A DNA stretch of 6,072 bases from positions 1-6,072 of the forward strand of contig CAYNLG010000130.1 in the NCBI GenBank assembly GCA_964397995.1, written 5' to 3'. The stretch's first letter is position 1; every line of letters starts with the position of its first letter. Below, piece after piece: positions 1 to 6,072 of the stretch. The position numbers were made by a program, and so were the translations under genes. Source of the DNA: CAYNLG01 sp964397995. Lineage in GTDB: Bacteria; Planctomycetota; Phycisphaerae; FEN-1346. The notes under the pieces were generated by a model, which was not told where the DNA came from, did no database searches, and saw only the letters and a list, made by a program, of their open reading frames with translations.

Positions 1-689
1 TTGGCGAGCCGGCCGAAGTGGTTGTTGTGCCAGTAGTCGAAGCCGACCGTGCGCGGGTAGTAAGGCTTCGTCGTCGGCCAGCAGTCGATGCCCACCTCGT
101 AGCCGACCCGTTTGTTGAGATCGGCGATAGTCTCCAGGTGCAGCGGATGTCCCTTGTTATCGTTGCCGCCGGGCCTCGAGTAGTGGTGATTGAGGAAGTA
201 AAACTCCTTGAACCCGCGTTCCATGAGTCTCTTGCGGAACATGGCCAGGTACTCCCCGTTGGATTTGACGATCCAGCCAAGCGACGCGCCCCTCGTGATC
301 ACGGCCTCTTTGGCTTCTGCATCGGCAGGGTCATACCGGAAAGGCGCCCCGCTGTTGCCCTGCCGCACCGTGATCATGTCGTGGTCGGGGTACTCTTCCC
401 TGGCGATCTGCTGCATCTTGTCGAGAGTGCCTGCAGATTTGAATTCCCCCGTCTTGGGGTCCATCTGGAATTTATACGCCAGCTTGATCGGATGCACTTT
501 GATGTGCGCAAAGCCCGCGTGGTCGAGGTGCTGCTGCAACTCCACGTGGCCGGCGTGCGAGTTGGACAGGTAGAAAATGACCTTGGGTCTGTCGTCAAGG
601 ACCTTGTACGGTTGGTCCGCGGCCGCGTGAGCAATCGACGCGGCCGCCAGCAAAGTCGGCACCAGGATGGACGAAGCAAGTCTTTGCAT
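1..689 (-). CDS. Secreted protein of unknown family, 3' end cut by window edge
   Basis: The minus strand is open without a stop from an ATG at 689-687 to the left edge, giving 229 residues; the C-terminus lies outside the window. Residues 1-22 (MQRLASSILV start, ending SIAHA) look like a Sec signal peptide, so the product is probably exported. The mature part alternates predicted strands and helices: strand KVIFYLSNSH at 36-45, a helix to about 60, strand FKEFYFLNHH at 160-169, a helix 182-195, strand YEVGIDCW at 197-204. It is rich in His, Tyr and Trp towards the end (YWHNNHFGRL 219-228). I do not recognise the family. The SNSH motif at 42-45 and the VRQGNSG motif at 108-114 weakly recall SGNH-type esterases, which is only a guess. 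A GTG lies in frame at 698-696, but the ATG is preferred because it sits directly before the hydrophobic signal. An upstream AGAG (about 8 bases away) is a weak ribosome site. It follows the remnant by 17 bases and is probably the last visible gene of the leftward operon. Confidence 0.8.
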   Translation of the reverse strand, partial: MQRLASSILVPTLLAAASIAHAAADQPYKVLDDRPKVIFYLSNSHAGHVELQQHLDHAGFAHIKVHPIKLAYKFQMDPKTGEFKSAGTLDKMQQIAREEYPDHDMITVRQGNSGAPFRYDPADAEAKEAVITRGASLGWIVKSNGEYLAMFRKRLMERGFKEFYFLNHHYSRPGGNDNKGHPLHLETIADLNKRVGYEVGIDCWPTTKPYYPRTVGFDYWHNNHFGRLA

Positions 690-706
690 TGTAGTCACTC
701 TTGTAG

Positions 707-921
707 TTAGTCGCAGTTCTCCGGACCGTGCCCGGCGGGGCAGTTGCCGATCGCATCGGTGTGCATCAGCGCCCGCCCGGCTTGTCGTCGCCCAGGCCCA
801 GCGCCGAAGCGCCTCGTCGCGAATCTCTTCGTGAGGCTGTGCCCTTGACCGCCGGGCCGATGCGGTACAGGTGGCTGGTGGTGCGGACGCACAGCCGCTC
901 GCCGCCGCGATTAGTGCGCAT
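707..921 (-). pseudogene. Decayed C-terminal remnant of a PQQ-like beta-propeller gene
   Basis: This 262-base gap between two genes is not featureless. A 51-codon frame starts at ATG 921-919 after GAGG (6 bases away) and stops at 768-766. Its residues 6-25 read GGERLCVRTTSHLYRIGPAV, the style of the last blade and C-terminus of exported PQQ-like beta-propeller proteins of planctomycetes, and comparable with GNVYMRTGTGVARYD (546-560) of the large propeller protein encoded upstream. Protein-like sequence then appears in different frames: QPHEEIRDEALRRW in a second frame, LGLGDDKPGG back in the first, and ALMHTDAIGNCPAGHGPENC in the third, ending at a TAA at 709-707. The simplest reading is a propeller gene that lost its N-terminal bulk and gained several frameshifts. 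Alternatives are a real small ORF (921-766) or assembly errors. The propeller resemblance is judged by eye from a short stretch. Confidence 0.45.
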
Positions 922-951
922 GTCTCACCTCGTGCCAACGCATCGCTCCTT

Positions 952-2631
952 CTATTCTTTCTTGGCCGACGGCAGCACGACGAGCGTAAAGGTCCGGCAG
1001 CCGGCGGGGCCAAGCTCGTCCCGGGCCGTCATCACCTGGAGCACGTACGTGCCCGGGTGATCGGGCGTGCCGAACAGGCGGCCGGTGGCAGGGTCGGAGT
1101 CCAGGCCGATCGCGTAAAGGTTGTAGTTGCGGTTGATCAGTTTGCCGAGAGCATCGTGGCCCTGATTCTTCTCGATCTGCTTCCGCCGGTCGTTGCCGGG
1201 GTTTCCGAGTTGGAAGTGCCAGTGTTCGGCGCCCGGGGCCTTGAACTGCACCTCGTACGGCTTGCCGACGGTTGCGATCGGCAACGTGGCCGCGTCCGGC
1301 TCAACGACGCGCGGCAGGGGCTGGGCCTTAATGAAAGTGGCCGTCGCCACGCCGCTGGGCTGCATGCCGGCGGCACGGGCGATAAACTTCACGGTCGTCG
1401 TACCGGCCAGTTCGATCGGTTTGTCTGCGACGGGTGAGTCGGTGGTCGGCTCAGAGGCGTCGAGCGTGTAGTGCACCTTCGTGCCTGGCGCCGCGGTGGC
1501 AAACGTAACCGACACGGTCTCGGCGAAGAACCGCGCGTTCGGCCGTGCTTCGGCCGCGGGCGTGCGGGCTTCGAAGCCGCGCAGCGTCTGATCGAAGAAC
1601 TGGTACACGCGCTCGGCTGCCGTCACCGTTCCCTCGCCGTCGGCGTTGTCGACCGGCAGGTTGTGAGGCGGCACGTGCAGCGCCCCCGGCAGCTTGCCTT
1701 TGCTCGACAGCGCCTCGGCGTTGTGCTTGCCGTAGTCCATCAGCGTCAGCATGCGTTTCAGCAAGTCCTTGTTGGGCATGTTGCCCTTGCGCGCCCACCA
1801 CGCCTGCGGACTGCCGGCCATCGACAGCATCAGCGGATCGTCCGGCGAGACAGCCCCGAGGTTGTTACACAGGTCGAATACCAGGGCGTTAAGCCGGCTG
1901 GAGATCTGCGGGTGGCGCGGCTCGGCCTCGTCGTAACTGCTGAACAGGATCGTGGCGCCCTGCTTGCTCCTCGCTCGAACGTACTCCCGCTCCCACGCGT
2001 TCGGGTCGCCGACAAGGTCCGCGATGTTGTGGGTCGGTTGGCTGCGGTAGCCGAAGTCGTCGGCCGTCGTCAGCCCGGCGGACGTGATCAGCCAGCCGCC
2101 CGCCGAGGAGCCAACGGCCGCCATGCGGTTGGGATCGATCTTGTACTTCTCCGCGTTGGCGCGCAGAAACCGGACCGCTTCCTTTAAGTCGCGCTGCACC
2201 TGCGGGTGGATGCCGTTGCCGCCGAGGATGTAATTGAGCGTGACCAGCACGTAGCCCTTGCGCAGGCCCAGGGCCGCCGGGTCCACCTGCTTGCCCCTGT
2301 GGGCGCGACCGTTCCACAGGCCGAAACGTGTCGAATGCCCATCGCCGTAACCGCCACCGTGCACGTGGATGAGGCAGGGGAAAGGCCCGTCGCCGGGCGG
2401 AACCCACAGGTGCAAGCGGCTGCGGTAGGCCAGGAAGTCCTCAGGCCAGCCGCCGTAGGTCAGCGTATCGCGCGTCTCGTCCAGATACGGGACCTCGTAG
2501 TGCGTCTCGGCAGCGCCACTAATCGATTGCGGCGAGCGGGCATCCCGGGGCGGTTCGAGGCCGGGATAGTCGGCGGCCAAGGCACGGCCCACGGCCAGGA
2601 CGGCAACGGCGATTGCGACGACCGGCTTCAT
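952..2631 (-). CDS. Secreted BD-FAE-like alpha/beta hydrolase with CHB_HEX_C-like and He_PIG-like C-terminal modules
   Basis: A 559-residue exported esterase or lipase-like protein. Residues 1-20 (MKPVVAIAVA...ALAA) are a signal peptide. The hydrolase domain spans about 45-355: the oxyanion-hole motif HVHGGGYG is at 89-96, and the nucleophile elbow GSSAGG at 174-179 makes Ser176 the predicted nucleophile. His323 in VPPHNLP is the best candidate catalytic histidine. The SPDDP segment (262-266) that usually precedes the acid-bearing HGxxD loop is present, but the loop reads AGSPQ (272-276), so the usual Asp is not seen. Residues about 365-435 (VHYTLDASEPT at 386-396) match the chitobiase C-terminal (CHB_HEX_C) type of beta-sandwich. 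Residues about 449-553 (LPIATVGKPYEVQF and ATGRLFGTPDHPGTYVLQV) match the He_PIG Ig-like type. The relatives named BD-FAE are feruloyl or acetyl-xylan type carbohydrate esterases; the substrate here is unknown. The start is fixed by AGGAGG six bases upstream, and it overlaps the propeller gene by four bases, so translation is probably coupled. Confidence 0.88.
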   Translation of the reverse strand: MKPVVAIAVAVLAVGRALAADYPGLEPPRDARSPQSISGAAETHYEVPYLDETRDTLTYGGWPEDFLAYRSRLHLWVPPGDGPFPCLIHVHGGGYGDGHSTRFGLWNGRAHRGKQVDPAALGLRKGYVLVTLNYILGGNGIHPQVQRDLKEAVRFLRANAEKYKIDPNRMAAVGSSAGGWLITSAGLTTADDFGYRSQPTHNIADLVGDPNAWEREYVRARSKQGATILFSSYDEAEPRHPQISSRLNALVFDLCNNLGAVSPDDPLMLSMAGSPQAWWARKGNMPNKDLLKRMLTLMDYGKHNAEALSSKGKLPGALHVPPHNLPVDNADGEGTVTAAERVYQFFDQTLRGFEARTPAAEARPNARFFAETVSVTFATAAPGTKVHYTLDASEPTTDSPVADKPIELAGTTTVKFIARAAGMQPSGVATATFIKAQPLPRVVEPDAATLPIATVGKPYEVQFKAPGAEHWHFQLGNPGNDRRKQIEKNQGHDALGKLINRNYNLYAIGLDSDPATGRLFGTPDHPGTYVLQVMTARDELGPAGCRTFTLVVLPSAKKE

Positions 2632-5111
2632 TCGGTCCCTCCTGTCACCTTGCCGGCCCGCTCATACGCGATGCCGACCCGGCCGCGGTGCGTCCCGCGG
2701 AACGTGCTGTCCGCCTGCCGCTCCAGATCGATCTCGTAGTGCGCGGCTGTCGGGCCGTTTGTCTCAGGGTTGTGATGGTAGTGGATGTCATCGTGGTAGA
2801 TGACCGTCAGCGCGGCCCGCAGGTGGTCCTTGCCGGACTCCCAGCGCTCCACCGACACCTCGTGGGTCGCCCCATTGAACCGGCTCACAGAAGCCGAGGC
2901 CGACGCGACCTTGTTGTCACGGCGGACCAGCGCGAACCAAGCCGTGCGCCGCTCAGCGGGGTTACCGAGGCTCCCTCGCGCGGCCATGGCGCCGGCCAAC
3001 TCCAGGACTATCTGCGGCGAGCCAGCGTCAGGTTCACGCACCTCGGCGGCGGTGGCGGCGCCTGATACCTCGACAGGATGGTCGTAGGCCGGAACGATAC
3101 GCCGGTACGTTCCCTTCCATGACCCCGCGCCATGCTCACGCCGCAGGTCCAGCTCAACGACGTTGCAGTCGCTCTGGCCGGGCGTGAGGTTGGAGCGGAT
3201 GCACCCTCTCAGTTTCTCTTCGGTCAGGGTCAGCCCGTCGCAGTCCAGCGGCACGGCCGTGCCCATCTCCCCAGGGGCGCCTTCACGCCCCGCCACGGCA
3301 AGCGTCCCGTGCACCAGACGGCCCCCAACTTCGGAGGCGACGAAGTCCAGGGCGAGGTCCGGCACGGCGGCGCCGGGGATGGCGTCCCACAGCCGGACCT
3401 CGAACGTTCGTGCCGGATCGGGTTTGCGGAAATCGTAGCGCGCGACCCCCGTGCCCGTCCTCATGTATACGTTCCCGTTGATCACCGGGTTTTCCATCAT
3501 CGTGTCATAACCAGTGATGATCCGCGCGCCGACCGGCACCCGCCCCAGGAACCTCCAGTCACCGGTCTCTGGGTCCATCCAGTAGTACTGGAGGGTGAAG
3601 AACCGGCCGCTGTGCCGCGTATCCCCGAACATCAGTAGGTGGTTGCGGTCCAGGAAGTAACTGGCGAACCCCAGGATCTTCTCGCCGGCCTCCTCGTTGT
3701 CGATCTGCCCCAGGATCTTGCCGTCGAGAAGCCGAATGATCACAAACTCCTTGTCGCGCTGGACCGACGCGTACTTACGGCTCATGCGCTCCCACGAGCC
3801 GCGCACCTCGCCCTTCGGCATGGTCCCGAGCAGCTTGTACGTCGGGTACGAATAGCGGCCTACCTTGATCCCGCGGATCATCACGACGGCGATGCCGTCG
3901 CCGATGCAGTCTTGCCTGATGATCCCCCCGCCGCCCGCGATACCGACGACGTTCCGCAGGTCGTCCGGCAACTCCCACAAGACCTCGGGCTTGGCGTCGG
4001 GCGATAGCCTCAGGCCCGCCGGGCGGGCGTAGCCGGGCAGCCGCTCGGACTCGGTGAGATAGGCGAGGCAGACGTCGTCGAGGAAGAGGGGGGGAGAAGC
4101 CTGTGCGAAAGCCGGGTACTCCCAGAGCAGTTTCCCGTCGCGAGGATCGAGGAGCCGGAGAAAGCCCCGCATGGTCGAGCCGTCGACACCCGAGAGGGTC
4201 AGGATGTACTCGCGCTCGCCGTGGCGCCAGCGCGTGTATTTCGAGCCGAGCCGGTTTTCGGTGTCGGTCCAGAGGACGTCCCCGGTGTCCCCATCGAGGA
4301 CCTTGCCCGTAGGCGTGACGAGCGAGTCGCCGACAACCATCAACGAGGCGTCGTACATCCGGACACCGCCGTTGTGGGCGGCGCTGTACCCGAGGGGCTC
4401 GCGCGTCTTCAGTCGCTCCTGCCGGAATTGCTCGAGCCGGGGGTTCTTCTCGGTTTTCCAGAGCCGCCGGCCGGTCTGCGCATCATAGGCGAAGACCTGT
4501 TCCAGGGGGTTCATCATGAAGACCTTGCCCCCGCCGTAGGCAGGCGAACAGTGCCAGTTGTACCGCTTGCCGCCGCCGACCTGGATGCCCGAGTTCTCCT
4601 CGACGGCCTTCCAGACGACCTTGCCCGTCTCGGCGTCAAGGGCGACGAGCATGTCGTCGGCCTGGATGCCGAAGAACGTTTTGGGCGCGTTCGGGTGCTT
4701 GCCCTCATCATAGAGGGTCGTATAGGGCGGCTTGCCGACGTAGTAGTTGACGAAGATCTTGCCCTCGGCGGCGACCAGCGAGTTGGCCCCGCTATTGACC
4801 AGCTCGTCCTTATCCTTGGCGCCGTAGTTCTCGGCCCACCTTCTGTAGTCGTAGTTCAGGTGCCTCGAGCCGGTCTTGCCGATCCCCATATTGAACGGGC
4901 CGTCCCATCGCATCACGACGTTGTTTGGGTTATCCGTCAGCGGCGCCGTCGCCGGCCGCGGCCTGAAGTTGCCGTCCGGGCCCTGGTACTGCGGCCAGCC
5001 ATTCTCGCCGGGCGTGGGTGCCGGGAGGCTGGGCTCCGGCGCGGGCCCAGCGCCGGTCACCGCGGTGCCCAGTGCCGCCAAGGCCAGCAGCGCTATGGGT
5101 GAGCGTCTCAT
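2628..5111 (-). CDS. Large secreted PQQ-like beta-propeller protein with duplicated C-terminal beta region
   Basis: An 827-residue exported protein. Residues 1-20 (MRRSPIALLALAALGTAVTG) form a signal peptide, followed by a Pro-rich linker (to about 35) and the WPQYQGPDGNFR segment (39-50) typical of planctomycete PQQ-like proteins. Blade motifs of the D-x-x-T/D-G-x-x-x-W type follow: ALDAETGKVVWK (157-168), AYDAQTGRRLWK (208-219), VLDGDTGDVLW (271-281), LLDPRDGKLLWE (320-331), a degenerate LLDGKILGQI (461-470), MDPETGDWRFLG (512-523), and a last strand GNVYMRTGTGVARYD (546-560). The fold is a BamB or quinoprotein-dehydrogenase type propeller. I see no clear PQQ-dehydrogenase catalytic set, so the role may be binding or scaffolding rather than oxidation. 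The C-terminal part (about 570-815) is a separate beta-rich region with an apparent internal repeat: VVELDLRREHGAGSWKGTYR (651-670) resembles HYEIDLERQADSTFRGTHR (791-809). A His-rich patch IHYHHN lies at 776-781. The start at 5111 lacks a strong ribosome site (only GAG six bases upstream) but has the signal peptide directly after it. It is the first gene of the leftward set and is probably controlled by the divergent AraC-type protein. Confidence 0.9.
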   Translation of the reverse strand: MRRSPIALLALAALGTAVTGAGPAPEPSLPAPTPGENGWPQYQGPDGNFRPRPATAPLTDNPNNVVMRWDGPFNMGIGKTGSRHLNYDYRRWAENYGAKDKDELVNSGANSLVAAEGKIFVNYYVGKPPYTTLYDEGKHPNAPKTFFGIQADDMLVALDAETGKVVWKAVEENSGIQVGGGKRYNWHCSPAYGGGKVFMMNPLEQVFAYDAQTGRRLWKTEKNPRLEQFRQERLKTREPLGYSAAHNGGVRMYDASLMVVGDSLVTPTGKVLDGDTGDVLWTDTENRLGSKYTRWRHGEREYILTLSGVDGSTMRGFLRLLDPRDGKLLWEYPAFAQASPPLFLDDVCLAYLTESERLPGYARPAGLRLSPDAKPEVLWELPDDLRNVVGIAGGGGIIRQDCIGDGIAVVMIRGIKVGRYSYPTYKLLGTMPKGEVRGSWERMSRKYASVQRDKEFVIIRLLDGKILGQIDNEEAGEKILGFASYFLDRNHLLMFGDTRHSGRFFTLQYYWMDPETGDWRFLGRVPVGARIITGYDTMMENPVINGNVYMRTGTGVARYDFRKPDPARTFEVRLWDAIPGAAVPDLALDFVASEVGGRLVHGTLAVAGREGAPGEMGTAVPLDCDGLTLTEEKLRGCIRSNLTPGQSDCNVVELDLRREHGAGSWKGTYRRIVPAYDHPVEVSGAATAAEVREPDAGSPQIVLELAGAMAARGSLGNPAERRTAWFALVRRDNKVASASASVSRFNGATHEVSVERWESGKDHLRAALTVIYHDDIHYHHNPETNGPTAAHYEIDLERQADSTFRGTHRGRVGIAYERAGKVTGGTE
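2638..2643 (-). promoter_or_regulatory. Strong ribosome binding site AGGAGG for the hydrolase gene
   Basis: On the minus strand AGGAGG lies six bases before the ATG at 2631-2629, inside the last codons of the upstream propeller gene. It is the best Shine-Dalgarno sequence in the window and decides the hydrolase start. Together with the ATGA overlap it suggests tight co-translation of the two proteins. Confidence 0.85.
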
Positions 5112-5244
5112 GTCATGCTCATTTCCGGGACTTCGTGGGCTCCGCGGATATGCGGGCGCCGAGGCCCCTTTTCCTTAAGATTGAACACCTCCGGCCGACC
5201 GGCGGCGCTGTTGAAGAAAAGGTCCCTTATTGTATGATCTGCCC
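5112..5244. promoter_or_regulatory. Divergent intergenic control region
   Basis: These 133 bases separate the regulator from the leftward gene set and must hold the signals for both. Visible elements are the palindrome TCCGCGGA (5141-5148), the short stem CCGC/GCGG (5142-5155), the imperfect CCGGCCGACCGG (5191-5202), and two similar blocks, GATTGAA (5179-5185) and GTTGAAG (5210-5216), about 31 bases apart. The last pair lies at about three helical turns, a spacing that AraC-type dimers can use, but the match is too short to be called an operator with confidence. No terminator is seen. Confidence 0.4.
5211..5238 (+). promoter_or_regulatory. Sigma70-like promoter for the AraC-family gene
   Basis: TTGAAG (5211-5216, four of six consensus bases) is followed by a 16-base spacer and TATGAT (5233-5238, five of six). 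Transcription would begin six or seven bases after the -10 box, at about 5244-5246, which coincides with the A of the ATG at 5245. The gene has no Shine-Dalgarno sequence at a usual distance from that ATG, which fits a leaderless transcript. Confidence 0.55.
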
Positions 5245-5255
5245 ATGGCCGACAA
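5229..5255 (-). promoter_or_regulatory. Possible leftward promoter for the propeller-hydrolase operon
   Basis: On the minus strand TTGTCG (5255-5250) is followed, after a 15-base spacer, by TACAAT (5234-5229), which differs from the consensus -10 box at one base. It would give a leader of about 110 bases before the propeller ATG at 5111. The spacer is short and the -35 is poor, so an activator such as the adjacent AraC-type protein may be needed. The -10 box overlaps that of the rightward promoter, so the two promoters could compete. It could also be chance in the AT-richer intergenic patch. Confidence 0.3.
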
Positions 5256-6072
5256 CCGCCCTGATCCCATAACGGACGCGGCTCAGCCCCACTTGGTCGC
5301 CGGGCCGTACGGTCCGTACATCCTGACCGGACAGCGGAGCCGCTATGATGCCCGGGCGGAGAACCGACGGCATCCCGAGGAATACGCGCTGTGGTACGTT
5401 CAGGACGGTTCTGCGACGCTGGTCCTCGCCCACGAAACCCGTCGTCTTGTACCCCCGGCGGGAGTGGTCCTGTGGCCGTCTCTGGGGGCCCGGGTACGGA
5501 TTCCCGCCGCGAGTACCTGGTGGCACCTCCGGTTCGACCCCGTCTACCAGCCGCGCCGCCGGTTCGGTCAGCGCTTCGGTGCCTTCGTGCATGCGTCCGC
5601 GGACGTCCCGGCGCCGCCGGAACGGGTGTGGGGCATCCAGCCGTCGCCCCTGGTCCCGGAGCCACTGCTCCGAGGCTTCGCGAACATGATCCGCTTCTGC
5701 ACCAGCCACTGGTGGCAGGGCGACTTGGCCTACGCCCGCGCGAACCTTCGCCTCGGCGAATGGCTGCTGTCGTGGGCGGCGTGGTACCGTGGGCAGATGT
5801 CCGGGGCAGAGGAGCACTGGATCACGCGGATTGAACGGGAGGCCGTCGAGCAACTCGGCGAGGGCCTGACCGTTGCCGACATGGCGGCCATGGCCGGGAT
5901 GAGCCGAAAGGCGTTCCAGCGTCACTACCGACGGCACCGCAGGATCGGCCCCGGCCGTTTTCTCCGCCAGCAGCGGATCGAGTTGGCCTGCCACCTGCTC
6001 GAGGCAACCACCATCACGATGGCGCGCGTGGCGCGGCGCTGCGGTTTCGGGTCGCTCTCGAGTTTTTCCCAC
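5245..6072 (+). CDS. AraC/XylS-family transcriptional regulator, 3' end cut by window edge
   Basis: A cytoplasmic DNA-binding regulator; 276 residues are visible and probably only the last 10-30 are missing. The N-terminal half contains a cupin-like AraC ligand-binding region (about 20-100): YALWYVQDGSATLVL at 47-61, LVPPAGVVLWPS at 68-79, and WWHLRFDPV at 92-100. The C-terminal double helix-turn-helix is clear: the first helix-turn-helix is at about 208-230 (VADMAAMAGMSRKAFQRHYR), followed by the linker helix with RFLRQQRIELACHLLE (238-253), then the second helix-turn-helix from 257 with the hallmark RRCGFGSLSSFSH (264-276). Effectors of the family are commonly small molecules, often sugars, but the ligand cannot be inferred. 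The start at 5245 has no ribosome site; an in-frame TTG at 5230, preceded by AAAAGG seven bases upstream, would add five residues. The promoter position favours the ATG. The gene is divergent from the secreted gene set, so it is the likely local regulator. Confidence 0.9.
   Translation, partial: MADNRPDPITDAAQPHLVAGPYGPYILTGQRSRYDARAENRRHPEEYALWYVQDGSATLVLAHETRRLVPPAGVVLWPSLGARVRIPAASTWWHLRFDPVYQPRRRFGQRFGAFVHASADVPAPPERVWGIQPSPLVPEPLLRGFANMIRFCTSHWWQGDLAYARANLRLGEWLLSWAAWYRGQMSGAEEHWITRIEREAVEQLGEGLTVADMAAMAGMSRKAFQRHYRRHRRIGPGRFLRQQRIELACHLLEATTITMARVARRCGFGSLSSFSH

Noticed and set aside
18..710. Plus-strand open frame of 230 codons at the left edge
   Set aside because: The minus strand has an open frame through the same region with a signal peptide and balanced protein composition, and it fits the operon direction; the plus frame is Val/Arg-rich without motifs.
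690..951. Possible rho-independent terminator between the hydrolase and the last leftward gene
   Set aside because: GC-rich inverted segments occur, but none is followed by a run of T on the minus strand.
1471..2187. Plus-strand open frame of 238 codons opposite the hydrolase gene
   Set aside because: It is a shadow of the hydrolase domain, whose HGGG and GSSAGG motifs are on the minus strand.
4088..4094. Run of seven G (C on the coding strand) within the propeller gene, a possible programmed frameshift site
   Set aside because: The frame continues intact on both sides with good propeller sequence, and the alternative frames show no extended product.
4221..5102. Plus-strand open frame of 293 codons opposite the propeller gene
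   Set aside because: The opposite strand encodes clear propeller blades and a signal peptide; this frame has low-complexity Val/Arg/Leu-rich composition and no motif.
5141..5160. Palindromes TCCGCGGA and GGCGCC as operator sites
   Set aside because: Short GC palindromes are expected by chance at this base composition, and AraC-type proteins usually bind direct rather than inverted repeats.
5227..6072. Long minus-strand open frame of 281 codons opposite the AraC-type gene
   Set aside because: It is antisense to a convincing AraC/XylS protein, is rich in Arg, Pro and Gly as is usual for shadow frames in GC-rich DNA, and shows no recognisable domain.

Overview
The window is GC-rich bacterial DNA, apparently from a chromosomal accessory gene cluster. 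It holds four recognisable genes and one gene remnant. I infer a member of the Planctomycetota or a neighbouring PVC-group lineage. The grounds are the GC-rich codon use and the combination of a large exported PQQ-like beta-propeller protein, an exported BD-FAE-type alpha/beta hydrolase with appended beta-sandwich modules, and a small AraC-type regulator. No marker gene fixes the taxonomy.

Layout from right to left: an AraC/XylS-family regulator (5245 to beyond 6072, + strand, cut by the window edge) is divergent from a leftward-reading gene set. That set starts with an 827-residue secreted beta-propeller protein (5111-2628). This overlaps by an ATGA junction with a 559-residue secreted esterase-like protein (2631-952). 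A 262-base stretch follows that contains what looks like the decayed C-terminal end of another beta-propeller gene (about 921-707). Last comes a secreted protein of unknown family (689 to beyond 1), cut by the left edge and read on the minus strand.

The three leftward genes all begin with signal-peptide-like N-termini and share a direction, so they probably form an exported, co-transcribed module. The AraC-type protein shares a 133-base intergenic region with them and is the obvious candidate regulator. A plausible overall role is sensing and processing of an extracellular (carbohydrate or ester) substrate, but no substrate can be read from the sequence.

The points most worth a second look are: a good sigma70-like promoter placed so that the AraC transcript would start at or next to its ATG (a leaderless mRNA); a hydrolase whose usual catalytic aspartate position appears to be changed; an internally duplicated C-terminal region in the beta-propeller protein; and the frameshifted beta-propeller remnant. 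I found no tRNA, rRNA, CRISPR array, insertion sequence or convincing terminator.
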